The notes beneath the pieces were generated by a model that searched no databases, was not told where the DNA came from, and saw nothing but the letters and a program-made list of their open reading frames with translations. Below, piece by piece: positions 34,385-48,400 of a DNA stretch of 64,000 nucleotides. The stretch is from Gordionus sp. m RMFG-2023 (taxonomy: Eukaryota; Nematomorpha; Gordioida; Chordodea; Parachordodidae). A program made the position numbers and the translations under genes. Location: the NCBI RefSeq assembly GCF_954871325.1, contig NC_088778.1, positions 20,135,120-20,199,119 on the forward strand, in the 5' to 3' direction. Every line of letters begins with the position of its first letter. Position 1 is the stretch's first letter.

Positions 34385-34480
34385 TAAAGCAGGGTGCCAT
34401 CTACTAGAACTTGTAGGACTGAACGTAGCCAACGGAAAAAGACCAGATATAACACTAATTTTATTCAAGAGTCTACATGA
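34385..34480 (+). mobile_element. possible retroelement C-terminal motif fragment (LINE-like?)
   Basis: One plus-strand frame reads HLLELVGLNVANGKRPDITL. It resembles the L-E-P-x-G-L-x-x-x-D-G-K-R-P-D-G-x-x-x-x-P-W-K segment that recurs in many invertebrate reverse-transcriptase-bearing repeats. It is short and isolated, so the call is tentative. Confidence 0.3.
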
Positions 34481-34526
34481 CAGGATTTCCTAGATGCATA
34501 CCATCTCAAAACCCTATGCCTACCTT

Positions 34527-34586
34527 CCTAAAAAATCCGCCTTTGCAGCGGCGACCCCTAAAAAATCCGCCTTTGAAGCGGCGATA
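34527..34586. repeat. 30-bp unit, two copies
   Basis: CCTAAAAAATCCGCCTTTGC is followed by AGCGGCGACC and then repeated immediately with one or two differences (TTTGAAGCGG in the second copy). The GC content is high for this region. Confidence 0.8.
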
Positions 34587-34589
34587 TTT

Positions 34590-36424
34590 CCACATTAATA
34601 ATTACCCTTTGTAAATTGTAATGATTCCTTTAATAAATTTTAAAAATAATTAATTATTTTAGCTCTACTACCAACTAACAAAATATCGTGAATATAAAAG
34701 AGTTATCTTTTAGATAGTGAATTCATTTAAAAAACCCGCTCATTTACAATGAACGCATTATTAAAGTATATTTCTTGACAGAATATGAGTTTAGCTGAGA
34801 ATGTCTAACCCTTTGAAAGTTTAATTTATAAAAATGTCTATGATTGTTTGCAATATATAGATTTGGTTGATGATTAGCGAATGATAGTATTATACTAGGT
34901 CTATAAATAAAAGTATTGATTTACAGCAATATATCATTCCCTATTTCATCTAAAAATTTAATAGGTAACCCCCAAATAAATTTTTCCAACATTAGGCTCT
35001 TACTTCCTTCGAAAAATTTAATGCTAAATTTTTATACCCCCCCCCCTTACCCCCACTCGCTCATATAGATGGAAGGAAAAGAATTAGCTTCGGGATAAAT
35101 TAGGTATTTTGATGCCTGCCCTTTCAGGAATGTATTATTCAAAAGGAGACGCGAAAATTTAATAAATACACTTTTTTCTTCAATGTTATTTTAATTCCCT
35201 TGGTAACGACCAGTTTAATTATAATCTTTTAATTTGATCTAACATTCTGTTAAAGTTAATACTTAATTTAAAATAATTTATAAATTCAATTTTAGATAAT
35301 AGCTGAAATCAAAAATAAATTTTAATAAAGTTAATAAATTAAGAGAAATTGCTTAGATTAGTTGAAATTTAGAGAAATACTACTTGACTCATCAGTAAGC
35401 GCGTCGTTAACTTTTCATAGGGGGTGTATTTTGTTTTTAAAAAATGTGCCTGTAATTTTTTTCCTTCCATTTAAAATTTATATACTAAAATTAATTTTAA
35501 TTATAGTATTGCATGAAATCACTAATCAAAATAATATCTAGCATAAATGTAGAATAAAATAAAACAAATGCTCTACCCACATAACCAAAAAATAATCCCA
35601 ATCAAAAAGCATATCGATTTTAGTAACAAGATATTAGAAACACTACTTTGAATATTTAATTATTATTTGGTTTAATTAAATATGAAAAAAAATAAGTTAA
35701 TAAAATTAATTTATAAAATAATCATTATAAATAGAAGTATTTTTTAATGATTACAAATTGGTATAAAATTAGGAATCCCCTTTTTAAATAAAACGGAAGA
35801 TTGAAAGGCACTTAAATGAAAGATAAAAAAATCAGATTAAAATTTTTACTAATTATGATAATAAATGAGGAACTTTGAATAATTAAATTATTACTTGTAT
35901 TGGGTTTTATTTTATTTTGATGTGTAAAATCTTAAAATAAATATATGTATCTAGATTATATATTATTTTTTTTAAAATATCTCAACTGTGTAAGGCAAAA
36001 AAAATTCTAAAAATTAAGTCATTTCAATATTACAGAAGTATAATTATTTAAAAATTAATTATATAAAAATAGTTTATATGCTCCTTAATGGGACCACTTA
36101 TTATTTACGAATAAGGAAAGTCACCCGTTTATATATAAAAAAATAAGAATTTACATTGTTTAGACAATTGCTACATGGACTGTCTTTATTCTTTAATCTC
36201 TTTTATATTTAATCCGAGAAGATTCGATGGAAAACCCAACTTAAGGGAATTTTTTTGGATAAAATATCTTTGAAGTTAAACAAGTAGGATTAAAGGTTAT
36301 TTAGATAGATTAAGGTTATTTATATGTTTAAGAGATATTGTTTTAAAAATGATTTTTTTGTCAAATCTGACAAGTCATGTGATTGAAAATTCTTTGATTT
36401 GGATGATTTTATCTTAACTATGAT
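34590..36424. other. no recognisable gene; upstream of the SPT2-like gene
   Basis: AT-rich DNA with a C-run near 35037-35047. The last few hundred bases should contain the promoter and 5' UTR of the SPT2-like gene, but no specific element can be picked out by eye. Confidence 0.4.
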
Positions 36425-39400
36425 ATGGATTACCTAGAGGTGCTAGCTATTGCTGAAAAAAATAAACGAGAAAATTTAAGAAATGTTTTAAATTTTGATA
36501 TTTAGAGTCTACATATTTATTTAGACCAAAAAAGAGCTTTCTCACAACCCTATTAAACAACATAATTTTTTTTTAACGCGTAATATAGATGAATTTCAAA
36601 AATCTATTTCAAAAAGAAAAGGTTAGTCTTTTTTATGAATTTCAATATAATGTCTATTGTCATAAAATTTAGCACATTTTTCAAATAATGATTGTAAATT
36701 AAAATCTACATTTCTAACTGCTTCAAAAGAAAAATGCAAAAATATTCAACAAAACTCTTCAAAATTAATATCGAAAAAACAATTTCCCATTAATACTATT
36801 AAGGAACTGAATAAAAATATTAAGAATTCAAAAATTATTCCTAATAAATCTTTTAAGTATGACGAACTTTTGAAATTAGCTGATCTTAATAAAAAAGAAA
36901 TTGGTATATCTAGCCCAAAAATCTCCAAAAATTACCAATTTAATCAAAAAAGCATCAATTTAGATTATCTTACAAAAAAAATAGAACAAAAGAATGCCAA
37001 TAAGCCAAGTAAATACATACATTTAAATATTTTGTGTTATTAGATACACTTTTTAAAGAGAATATGCCTCTTTTGAGATGTTTAAAAATATATATTTCCA
37101 TTTTTCTTAAAACAAAACTATCAAGATTTTTTAAAAATTATATATTAGTGTGTCCATTTCTTGATATATGTGTTTGATGGAAATTAAATCAGCTGCTATT
37201 TGAGAAAGGTAATAATTTAGTTATTGAAAGGTTAAACTATAAAATCACATCATAGCAATTTGTTAACAAAAGGAAAAATCAAAATTTTATTCTATTCTAT
37301 ATAAAGTAAGAACAATATTTGAAACAAATATTAGAATTAGACACATAAATCAAGTAGATTCAATCAAAAATAATTTATCAAATAGATATATACATTGTAT
37401 GAACTATTTTTGTTCAGAACTTTAAGAATTGGAATGTTTTCAATGAATTTAAAAATGTCATGTGCAAATCTATAAAACATTTGTAGAGTAAAAATATGAC
37501 ATACAGACCTAGACTAAATATCAGCCCAGGTATACTGGCCAGTATAATTTTTACAAATAAACATGGGTCGGGCTTGGATTTTTTTCATCAACTAGGGACA
37601 GGACAATTATAAAATTCAGGGGACTGAATATTTTAAACTCAACTATAATATTATGGCTATAATTTTTTTGGGCAGTAAATAATCAAAATAAGCAGTATTT
37701 TTATTATCAACATTAATCTTTTAGGCAATTTTTTTTTATAAAAAAATAACCAATTTGTGCTATATAATATTGAGCAGTAAATAAAATTAAGTTGAATTAT
37801 AACTAAAATTGTATTGCACAATATTTATTTGAAAGTTGTTTAGTATTTATTCAAATATCTTTTTATTATGAGCTACCAAGTATGGTTTATGAAAATGTTA
37901 AAAGATTGCAGCTTTTATTGAAATAATTTTTATATCTAAATTAATTAAAACTTACATGTTATTGTACAACAAGAGTCTTTTAGGTTATTACAAATTTTTT
38001 ATGAAAATTAACATATCAAATATATATAAAAATTAGTAAATTATCAAATATATAAAAATTAGTAAATTAACAAATATATTATATTAGATCATTGTGCATT
38101 GTGTCATTTGAGCAAATCTAAAAAATAATTTATAAATGTTTATATCTAAATAATAATTAAAACTTACTTGTTATTGTATAAGAGCCTTTTTAGCTTTTGA
38201 ATTTATTGAAGGTAATATTATTATTTTTTTTAAAAATTTCCATAATCATTTTAGGTTTGAGGCCCATTTTAAATAAAGTATCTATCTCTAATTTTACATC
38301 AGACACTTTGAGAATTTTAGTTTCACTAAGTTCATGAGTATGATATTGAGATGTCTATGCTAGATTATCATCATTAGAATTATTAAGGAAATTAAGTAAA
38401 AGTTATGAATAAATCAGGCTTACCATATTTTAAAATAGTTGTCATAGCATCATGATATCGTCTTGCATATTCCTAGGAGAGCCTTGAAATGAAGAAGGTA
38501 GAATAATTGGGCTGCTCATTGGAGATTATATTGAAGTAGAACATGCAGATATTAAATAATTAGTGCTGTAAACATTTCTAAAAAAATCAAACACGTTCAC
38601 TTTCAAAAAAAATGGAACGCGTTCACGTTCGATCAAAATTTTATGATAAATTTTATATATTAGCCATGTTAAAAAATAATATAATTTTATTTTGATAATA
38701 TAATTATAAATACAATATAATATAGCAAATAAAAGATATCTTATTTATTAAAAAAAAATTCTTATTAATTTTTATTAACATTTGTTTTAAAAATTTTCAT
38801 CTGATAGAGAAGAACGCTTGGCAATTAATATGGCATTAGCTATACTAAAAACGCGCTCTACAGGAGCGAGGGGATTGTGGTATTATACTTAATAAACAAC
38901 GCTTTTAGGGATTTTATTAAAAACATTTATTGTTTTGTCCTTTGCTTCAAAAAATTGAGATAAGTTATCCTCCTCCAATCCATCTTTTAATTTCTCGTCA
39001 AAAAAGGATATCGAAATTAACAGTTCTTGCATTATCATTTCTAGGGTTTTCAATGCATTTTTATAAAAGGCTATAAGTTTATTTTTTATAGATTCGTTCT
39101 GTGGAAGTTTTATCCATGGGCATTGAAATGTGAATACTGTATGTATAATTGCAGAAAGAACATATTGATCTTCATATGTGTTCAAATCTTTAAAAAAATA
39201 AAATATATGTAATTTATTTGAGTGATAGGTTTAGTACATTTTATTAATCCCATTTAATACTGCGTCTATCAATGGTTGACCATATTTTAGGCCACTATTT
39301 TTTTTAATTTTTAAATAACTATCGTTATTGTTGGGTTCCAAATGCTTTTTTCTACAAATTTAATGATTACATAGTTATATTATATAAAATAAAATAATTA

Positions 39401-42400
39401 ATATTACAATCAAATGTCGTTTTAAAATGGAACTTGAAGATTTTGAAATTGATAATACTTTTTGTGCACATTTTACATTTGGTAAGTAATGAATTAGTTC
39501 CTTCAATATAAAATTTTGCTGTAAAATATTTATCAAATTTTGGCCATGGTAATGTTAATTCATCTGATTTTGAATTTTCAGAATCAGATGATGAAATAGT
39601 AATATCCATGTTTATTTTAATCTATTCTAGAATAATAGCGTGTTAAAAAAATTGATTGAAAAAGAAAAAACAGATGATTATAAATAAAATATAAGACTTT
39701 TTCCTTAAAAAATTAGGATTAATATTAAATTTTTCAAATAAAATAAAAAGTGATTTTAAAATTGAACGAACGTTAAATTCGAACGCATTCACGTTTAAAG
39801 TTCCTCAAAAATAAAAGGAACGCCGTTCATCATTTTTTTCAAAAAAAATAATCTTCGTTCACTAACGTTTTCGTTAGCAACACTAAAAAATACATAAATT
39901 GACTAAATATTTAAGAACTATATTAACAAAACCCAAATAAATTATTAAAAATTACATTAAATTATAAATAAATTTCATTTATTAAAATGCGCCACTGCGA
40001 TAAAAATTTATTAGTCGCAAATTCGGCGCAAAACAACCACTAATAACAATTAAATAAACAGCTACCAATTTATATCTCGGCAAACACGTCTAATCAGAAC
40101 TGACACTGACACAAATTTAAAAAAAAGCCCATCACAAAAATACTTTCCTCAAATGTCTTTGATACAGATACATTAAAAATACCGATACATTTCACGTTTA
40201 ATTTAATCATTAACAAATACATGTATATTAAAATATGAAAAAAAAACAAGCTACATTTATAAAATAACATTTTAAAGTTTATATCAATGAGCCTTCTTAT
40301 CACAAATTATAATCTTGTATTTTATAAATAGTTGTTAATATTTCGAAAATTATTAAAAACAGGGAAATCCATTTAAATTTTCACCATGCTTCTTTTATGG
40401 AGAACTGGGAAAGGTGACAGTTCCTTAACTACCTCCGATATCAACTCTTTTTTTTTCTTTCTCTATTTTAAGTATTGTATTTGTTGTTTTGTGTTTTTGT
40501 TATATATAATGATATATATAAAATGTCAATCAAAAGTGATCTTTGGAAGTTAGTTTTTGTTAATGGATGATTATGGGAGGAAAATGATCACGTTGATTTT
40601 TGGTGTAATTTTTACAAGATGTATTGCTGATTTGATATATATAGATGATAATAAAGTTCTTGATATAACTAAAGTTCTTAATATAATAGTATTCAACCCT
40701 ATTCAAGCTTGAAATGTGGGTGGAGCATTGCAGCCATTATATTTTCGTCATCATTAATGTAAATCTCGACACAGAAGAAATTATTGTAATTGAAACATAA
40801 AATTCGAAATATCTTTTATAAGAAATAAGGAGATAATAATATTAATAAAAAAATGTAACATAATTTCCAGTAGGACTATGTTGATCCATAATTTTTTTAT
40901 CGATCCGATATTCATACAAACCTTATGCGATATTTTATGCAAAAAAGGAAATAAACTACATTATACTATGGGCAACAATAAACACTTTGGAATTTTTCGT
41001 TTCTCATATCCAATGCGATGTGTGGATTATAGCGAATTATTAAGCAATTTAATTTTTATTTCCCAAATTTCAAAAATATGTGCAATATTTATGGAATGTG
41101 ACTCGCTTTAAAATACGATTTTTTAAAACATTATAAATGAATATTTCATTTATTCAAACTGATAATTTTGGCGGTTATTTTGAAAATATTGGTTCGGCCC
41201 GACTTTTTTAAACGATAAATATTGGTCCTGATCCGATATTATCGATACAGTTCTAATTTCATGTTTGAATTAGTATAAACTTTAAAATAATAATTTATAT
41301 GTTTAATAATATAAAATAAATTATATATTTTTTTTCTGAGCTCGGCAATTGATTAAATCACAAAATAATTTTTGGAATAATGCTTAATAAATAAATGTAC
41401 ACGTATGAACCAGAAATAAAGAATTTCGCATGGATAATGCCAGCAATGCAATATTTAGTCATTGGATCGCAAATCGGTTATCGGTCAAATCACGATATTT
41501 TTAAAATATTTTTTGGGATATTACACATATAGATAAATAAAACAAAAATGAACATTTTTCAATTGATATTTCTAGAAAATTTGGTCAATCGAATATTTAG
41601 TAATTGGTCGGTTTTGAGCTCGGCATTCGGTCAAATCATAATATTAATATTTTTAGGATAATGCTTAACACCCAAATGTACACTTATAACCCAAAAATAA
41701 AGAATGTTCCACGGATAACGCCAGCGATGCAGTATTTCAGTTTCAAATCGGTTATCGGTCAAATCACGATATTTTTAAAATATTTTTTGGGATGATGTTT
41801 TACACGTAGTTATAAATATATAAAACAAAAATGAACATTTTTCTATTGATATTACTAGCAAATTTGGTCAATCGAATATTCAGTAAGTTGTCCGTTTTGA
41901 GCTCGGCATTCGGTGATAATGCTTAACACCTAAATGTACAAATATCAACCAAAAATGAAGAGATTTTGATCATAACGCCAACAATTTGTGCCTTACAAGC
42001 TCTCTATTATTTTTCGATTCTAACCCTACTCATATAGTAAATGTCAAAGAAACCTTTTTTTTAATTTTAAGTTTTTCACATGTATTTACATTCACATATA
42101 AAAAAAGCGCTAGCCAATAATCATTCTGGTTTCCTAAGATGATATTTCCATATTTATGCATTTAACGCTCTCTTGTGGATATATTTGCTAAATTTTAAAA
42201 TTGAAAAATAAATTTTGAGTTGTAATAAGCTAGTAGTAAAAATCGAATTATATTTGATATTTAATCTCAATTTTTTATTTAATAAAAAAATTGATTTATG
42301 TATATTTAAAAAAATGTACAAAAAAAGTAAAAAGATCGGATCGGTTTTTTACAGCTTTAGGCCCGATCCGATATTTTTGGAAAACGCTAAATATCGTTGC

Positions 42401-45400
42401 CGATCCGATATTTAATATCGGACAGCCCTAATTATTATAATTATAGATAAATAATCTCTTGTTTTTGCATTACTTTTAATAAAATTGAGAAGGTTATGAC
42501 CTGCATTGCTAAAAAGCAATTAATCATCCATCTAAATATTATTATATAATCTTATTTTTATAAAATTTTCAGATCTTATCTATATTTATTTTACATTAAT
42601 AATTTTTTCTAAATAATTTTTTAACAATGCAAATGCACAACTTCCCTTAAATTTTATTAATTTTTTTAAATAGATTTATAGTATTTTAACTATTTTTTTA
42701 TAAAAATAGAAAGGAACACCCAAAGTTTTATTTATTTTGAATCTTTTTAAATAATAACGCCAATTTTATTATTTATAATTTAAATAAAAGAATTTTTTAA
42801 AATATGGTATCTGTATGGAAATATTTTACAAAAGACAAAGATAATTTTGCAAAATGCGTTATTTGCGGAATTCTAATTTCACGGGGAGGAATAATGAAAA
42901 ATTCATTTAATACTACCAATATCCGTAAACTTTTTTAAATTATTGTATAAATAAAGAAATTAAATTAAATGCATAATTCGATTTTTTGCATAAAAATATT
43001 GATTTCTTAATTATATTTACTTCTAAGGGGGATGGTAAAATCAATATAATATCGAACCGGGTTTGAGTCAATATTGGATCGGATCGGTGAGAAATATGTG
43101 GATCGGCACAGCCCTAATAATAATTAATATTTTATTTAAATAATAAAAATGTTTTAAAAGTGATAATAATTATTTTAGATTGAAAAAGAAAAAAAAATAA
43201 TTGTTACTCTCTCATTCTTATAAAAATAGTTATTATTTTTTTAATTAAAATGTATGCCAAATATATTTATTAGACAAAACGTTCTCTCAAAGCGTTTTCC
43301 GAGGCACATTTTCGCAAATTTTTTTACTTCTAAACAACAAACAATTTTTATATTATAAATTTAATAAATAATTTTTGTAAAAAAGTATTATATCCCCAGA
43401 AAAGGGATCAATGTTACTTAAAGCTAATATTTTTTACTTATTAAAATATAAAAATCATATAAAGTACTTACAATACCAAATTATTTTCTAAAAGCCTATA
43501 CAAGCAGAATAAGCAAACTGATTATTTAGAGGGATAAGTTATCTAAGAGAAAAATACGATTTAATTCTTATAAATACATTACTTTTATTAAAATATTATT
43601 CATCAGATAAGTTTGTATATTTTTATTATTTAGGATTTTCCTAAGGGGGGATTAAAGCCCCCATACCCTATTTTAAGCGGACCTTCGGCCAGGTATCCAT
43701 ATATAGTTATAAAATATTTTTACAAGATAGGAGGTTAATTTATATCCAAAAATAATTCTGGAACAAATAGGAAATATATTTTTATTAGTTTATATAAAAT
43801 ATAATAAATTACAAATACATTAATACAAAAACTGGTAATAATTTATGTTAGATCTAATTTTCTTTTAGAATTTGGGAATTAATTAATTGTTTCAGAATTA
43901 ACTGGTGTTAATTCCCTATGAATATTTATGAGCGCTTAGCTATTTAATCTATTTTGCGAGGTAGTATTTTGCAAATATGTTTTTAGCCTTCGTAAATTCG
44001 AGAAAGTACTTTCATTTACATGTTGTAATAGGGAAACATGCTACAATTTGAGATAATTTTGTTATGTTTGGAAAGTTTATTAATAGGCTTAACCATTCTT
44101 TTTAAGCTTGCATACCAATATTTAAATTTAAATTTCTTCTATGTCCCTACCATATCTTGCAAATAAAACGTGTATAAATAGTGAATTTTATCTCTAATCT
44201 CATCCGAGATGCTCACTGATGGATTAGAGAATAACAAAATTTGAAAGTTATTGAGCAAGAGTTTATGATTCAATAAGTATTCTCTAATTTGAGTTTAAAA
44301 TATATCCATAAGTGGTATGAAAATCGTAATTCTGTGATACTTTTCAACTGATTATGTGGAAATATTATTCCCATGTACTTGTCTTGATACAATTCCTGGC
44401 ATGTTTATTATGAAAGAACCTTTTTTCAACCATGTTAAAAATCTTGCTAAATTCACAATCAGCATTCTTTCTTAAGTTCTAAATTAATTTTATACATATT
44501 TTTAAAATAAAGCAAATTTATCCAGATTGCAAATTTTGTAATTTACTTTTGAATGTACTATCTATAAGATAGTATTGTTGATCAATAAATTATAATAAAA
44601 TTTACTGCAGATCTTTCATCAACATTAACTTAAAAAAATATAAATATAATGTTGAAATACAGTACCTATTAGGACTATCTGAATGGGATCATTTTTCTCT
44701 AGCATAATCACTATTGTTTAATCACCAAGAGCAAAACCTACTTAAATGCCCATCCCATGGGAAATAAAAGGAGAGGTAAATAGCCCATGCCCGATTAAAT
44801 AAAAACTTGATTATAGAATGGTTATGGTGGCTATCAAGTACAAATACAATCTCATATCAGTTAAACTAGTTCTTTATATCAAACTTTGAAAATAATCAAT
44901 AATCCATTCCATATTCAATATCCATCGTACCCACTTAGAATTTACATTGATAAATAATAGTAATAAAGATAATTGATATTGGTTGAACTAAAATTTTAAG
45001 GCTGCATTCAAAGTGAAGACGGATCCGTTCCGTCAAAGGTCAATCTCATTAAAAATGATATTTATGCTCAAAGTGCGTCCGTTCCGATACCTTCCGTCAA
45101 AACGGATCCGGCACATTTTGAAGTCCAAACATTTTGACCTTTTGATCCAGCAAATTTTATAGAGCGTTATAATGTTACTTATAATTTTTTAAAAATGAAA
45201 ATCAATATATATATATATATATCATTTTTAATGAGATTGACTTTTGGCGGAACGGATGTAAAAAACGGATCCGTCTCCACTTTGAATGCAGCCTAAAAGT
45301 TATAATTCATATGTTTAAATGAATGTAACAATATTTAGTTCTGGTAGAAAATTAAATATTAATAGATATGTTTATTAATTTAACAAATATAGAATTATTT

Positions 45401-48400
45401 TTTTCATTTACTTTCTTTAAAAGATATTTTATTATGTCCATATCAATATTTTATAATCTTCTGTAAAATATTTAATTCACTATTGGTAAAAATAACTTAA
45501 TTGTCATACGATATTAGATAAAATTATATCTACGACACGCTTTTTGTATTGTGCAATAATTTTTTTTACATAATTTATAAATTAAAGTTATTCAGTTTAT
45601 AAAAATTTTTTATTATATTATTTAGTAATTTTATGGATCTATTAATAATAATTAATATAAATTTCACTTTAGTCTTAAGACTTTTCTCTGGCTTATATTT
45701 CATTTCTTAAAAAACATTTTAGGTTTCACTTTTTTTATATAAAAATGCTTTTTTCCAAATATGAATTATAGTCAATGGTTTTATAGTTTAAAAAAATATT
45801 AAATTTTACATTCTTTCTAAAATTATTGTTTAAGGGGGACAGGGGGTAGAGAGAGGACTAAGGAGATTTTTTTATTAGCTTAAAATGATATTCACAAAAA
45901 GTAATATATTTTTGAAGGGAGGAATTTCCCCTTGCTCCCTCCTTGGTTACACCTATGATTTACAATAATAAATGTAATGACATAAAAAATGTAGGCAATG
46001 AATTTCTTAAATGTATAATACTAGTTTCTAACCTGTCAAAAATGACAGGTCATCCAGATATTTCTCCTTATGAATGAGATATTTGAATTTTTTTATTTAT
46101 TGTGGTAGTTTGCATACCTATTTTTGAATGCATTCCTTAATTCTGATTTTGTTACACATGATTATTTGTTGATATAAATAAAATAAAATTTTTGATTCAT
46201 AATTAGTATTTCAATCATAAATCTTCATAGATTGGGCTTACCCACGTGAGGCTGGATATACTATTTTCTAGTAGGCCTGGGGTTTTGGGAAATTTTTTAA
46301 ATAGTAATTTCGTCTAAAATTTTTAAATTAAATTTGGATTATTTAAAAAAAGTCGCTACTATTAAAAAATATTTTATTTTGTTACTAATATTAATAAATT
46401 TTAGTATTGCAAACAATATAATTGCTTAAATACATTAAAATATTGTTTGTTTACTAATTCAGGCAGAAACTATAAAAAGATTAACAAATACAAAAATTTT
46501 AACAACTTCAAATTCACTCCAATAGTGACTTACACAGATGGCTATTTTTCGCCATTGACATACAAGTTTTAAAAAAATCTAGGCATTAAAATAAGGCTTT
46601 TTACAAACGAAGCCAGAGAATTTTTATATATGCTCCAAAAAAATCAAATATAAATTTTTATGGTTCCTTTTTGGGAATTCAATTATATAATTGTATTTTT
46701 AATTTTTATAATCGGTCGGCCTGGCGGATAGGTAAATTTAACATTATGGGTATATAATATCTGTCACTTTTATAACTTTAAGATGATAGGAAAGTTGATA
46801 GAAAAATAAGATTAACAATATGATTATATGAAAACTTTCACTTCTTGATTATAGATATTTTTTACATTATCGAATTAAGAGATACATTTAAAAAAAATAT
46901 GGAATAAAGATAGAAGATCTATTCATGCTGCATGACATTGCACATAACTGATAAATAATTTGCAAGATTTTTATTTTTAAATATATTCATATAATATTAA
47001 AAAAACAAGTTGTTCACTTCAATCATAACAGGCGCCATTTAAACTAGTTTGATATTTAAAAAAACGCAAAATCGCGTGCATTAAAAATAAATTGTATTAG
47101 GAAGGATACATCTATTAAGAACTATATTTGTTTTTTCTTGTGCTTTGACAAAATATTGTGACCGAGGGCCTTAGACAATATTTAATTTTATTTTTCCAAA
47201 AAATATAATTTTTTTAGTTCAAAATTTCATCGGAAAATTATTTTACTAACTTCTAGATGGTTTAATAATTTGGTAATGTATCATAGTATCGGGAATGAAA
47301 AGAATCGTCCGATACCTAGAATATCTGGTCTATTATACTTTGTATCGTTGCATCTAGGATATATTACTATGTTTAAAAAAATTTTGTTGATATTATATCA
47401 GCAATACATTTACTTTCATTATATATATCACAGATAACAATCCACAAATATCTCCTAAAATTGAATATGCCCATCATAAAATTGGAAAAAAAATCGGAAA
47501 TATAGAATTTAAATATAACATATTGAATACAAGATGTTTAGACAAAAAATCAAGTACTATTATAAATATTTAAATAAATATGTGATATTCTTTTTAAGAA
47601 TTTTTTATCGGATATATTCAGGAATATGTAAATTATACAAAAAGTGTTATTTTACAGGCATAATTTTATCATTTTGAAGATGTAACGAATTTATCTTTAG
47701 CCAAGAGTTTTGAACCGAAGACTGAATCGAACCTATCAAATTTTTTTTTGATAAACCTGAGTCAAACATCTATTAAAAATAAAAGGAGCTATCCAAACCT
47801 ATATAAACAGGTGTTTATAAAGGTTTTATAAATTTTTAGTGTCAAATAATATAATAAAAAAATACATAATATGTTATATTTATTTTGTTATCTTATTTTG
47901 CATATTTTCTGAAGAAAGAAAACTAGAAACTAACTCCCTATTAGCATCAATATAAATGTCTGCCCCAGTTCGACAGATTTCTTTTGAAAGATAATTTTGA
48001 AGATTAAAAATTCTATTATCATTTAGAGCATAAATTGCAGGGTTGATCTGTCAAATTCAGTCAATTAACTGGAGGAGTATTTTCCTGGTGAAATACTCTT
48101 AAAATAAATCTGAAGAATAAAATAAAAATATATTGAAAAAAGATAAAACGATATAAATAAATGTGATCACAATAATGCTTGATTTTTTGGCACCCAGTGT
48201 TAAGGGGAGCATCTCACTAGTATTGAATTTAATGGAGCATTTGATATAATACAAGAATTAGGCATTTTACAGGGTAATGATAATCAAAATATTTCAAGTC
48301 ATATCATAAATTTCAGAAGTAAAAGCGGCATGTTTAATAGCAAATTGTGAAAGCAATAACTTCCATCAGATTCCGACCTCAAGTTAATGGAATAAACTTT

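Larger units (their letters stand above)
43630..45952 (-). mobile_element. hAT element of the CATAGGCGTAGCC family
   Basis: The right end is the complement of CATAGGTGTAACCAAGG. The left ~10 bp of the terminus has decayed, but AGGATTTTCCTAAGGGGGG and the following CCCCCATACCC...CCTTCGGCC match the left end of the 23470 element. Minus-strand coding is of DUF4371 type. A Harbinger-type MITE (45000-45293) has inserted near the right end. No target duplication is visible because the left terminus is degraded. Confidence 0.75.

Noticed and set aside
37020-37190. An additional SPT2 exon starting after the ATTAG near 37045-37055
   Set aside because: It would need a 35-bp intron and gives residues unlike SPT2, whereas splicing 37008 to 51653 keeps phase and restores the conserved C-terminal domain.
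38200-38390. Minus-strand frame ending KMGLKPKMIMEIFKKNN as part of the Helitron
   Set aside because: It resembles neither Rep nor helicase motifs; a MULE/FLYWCH-like resemblance is too weak to call.
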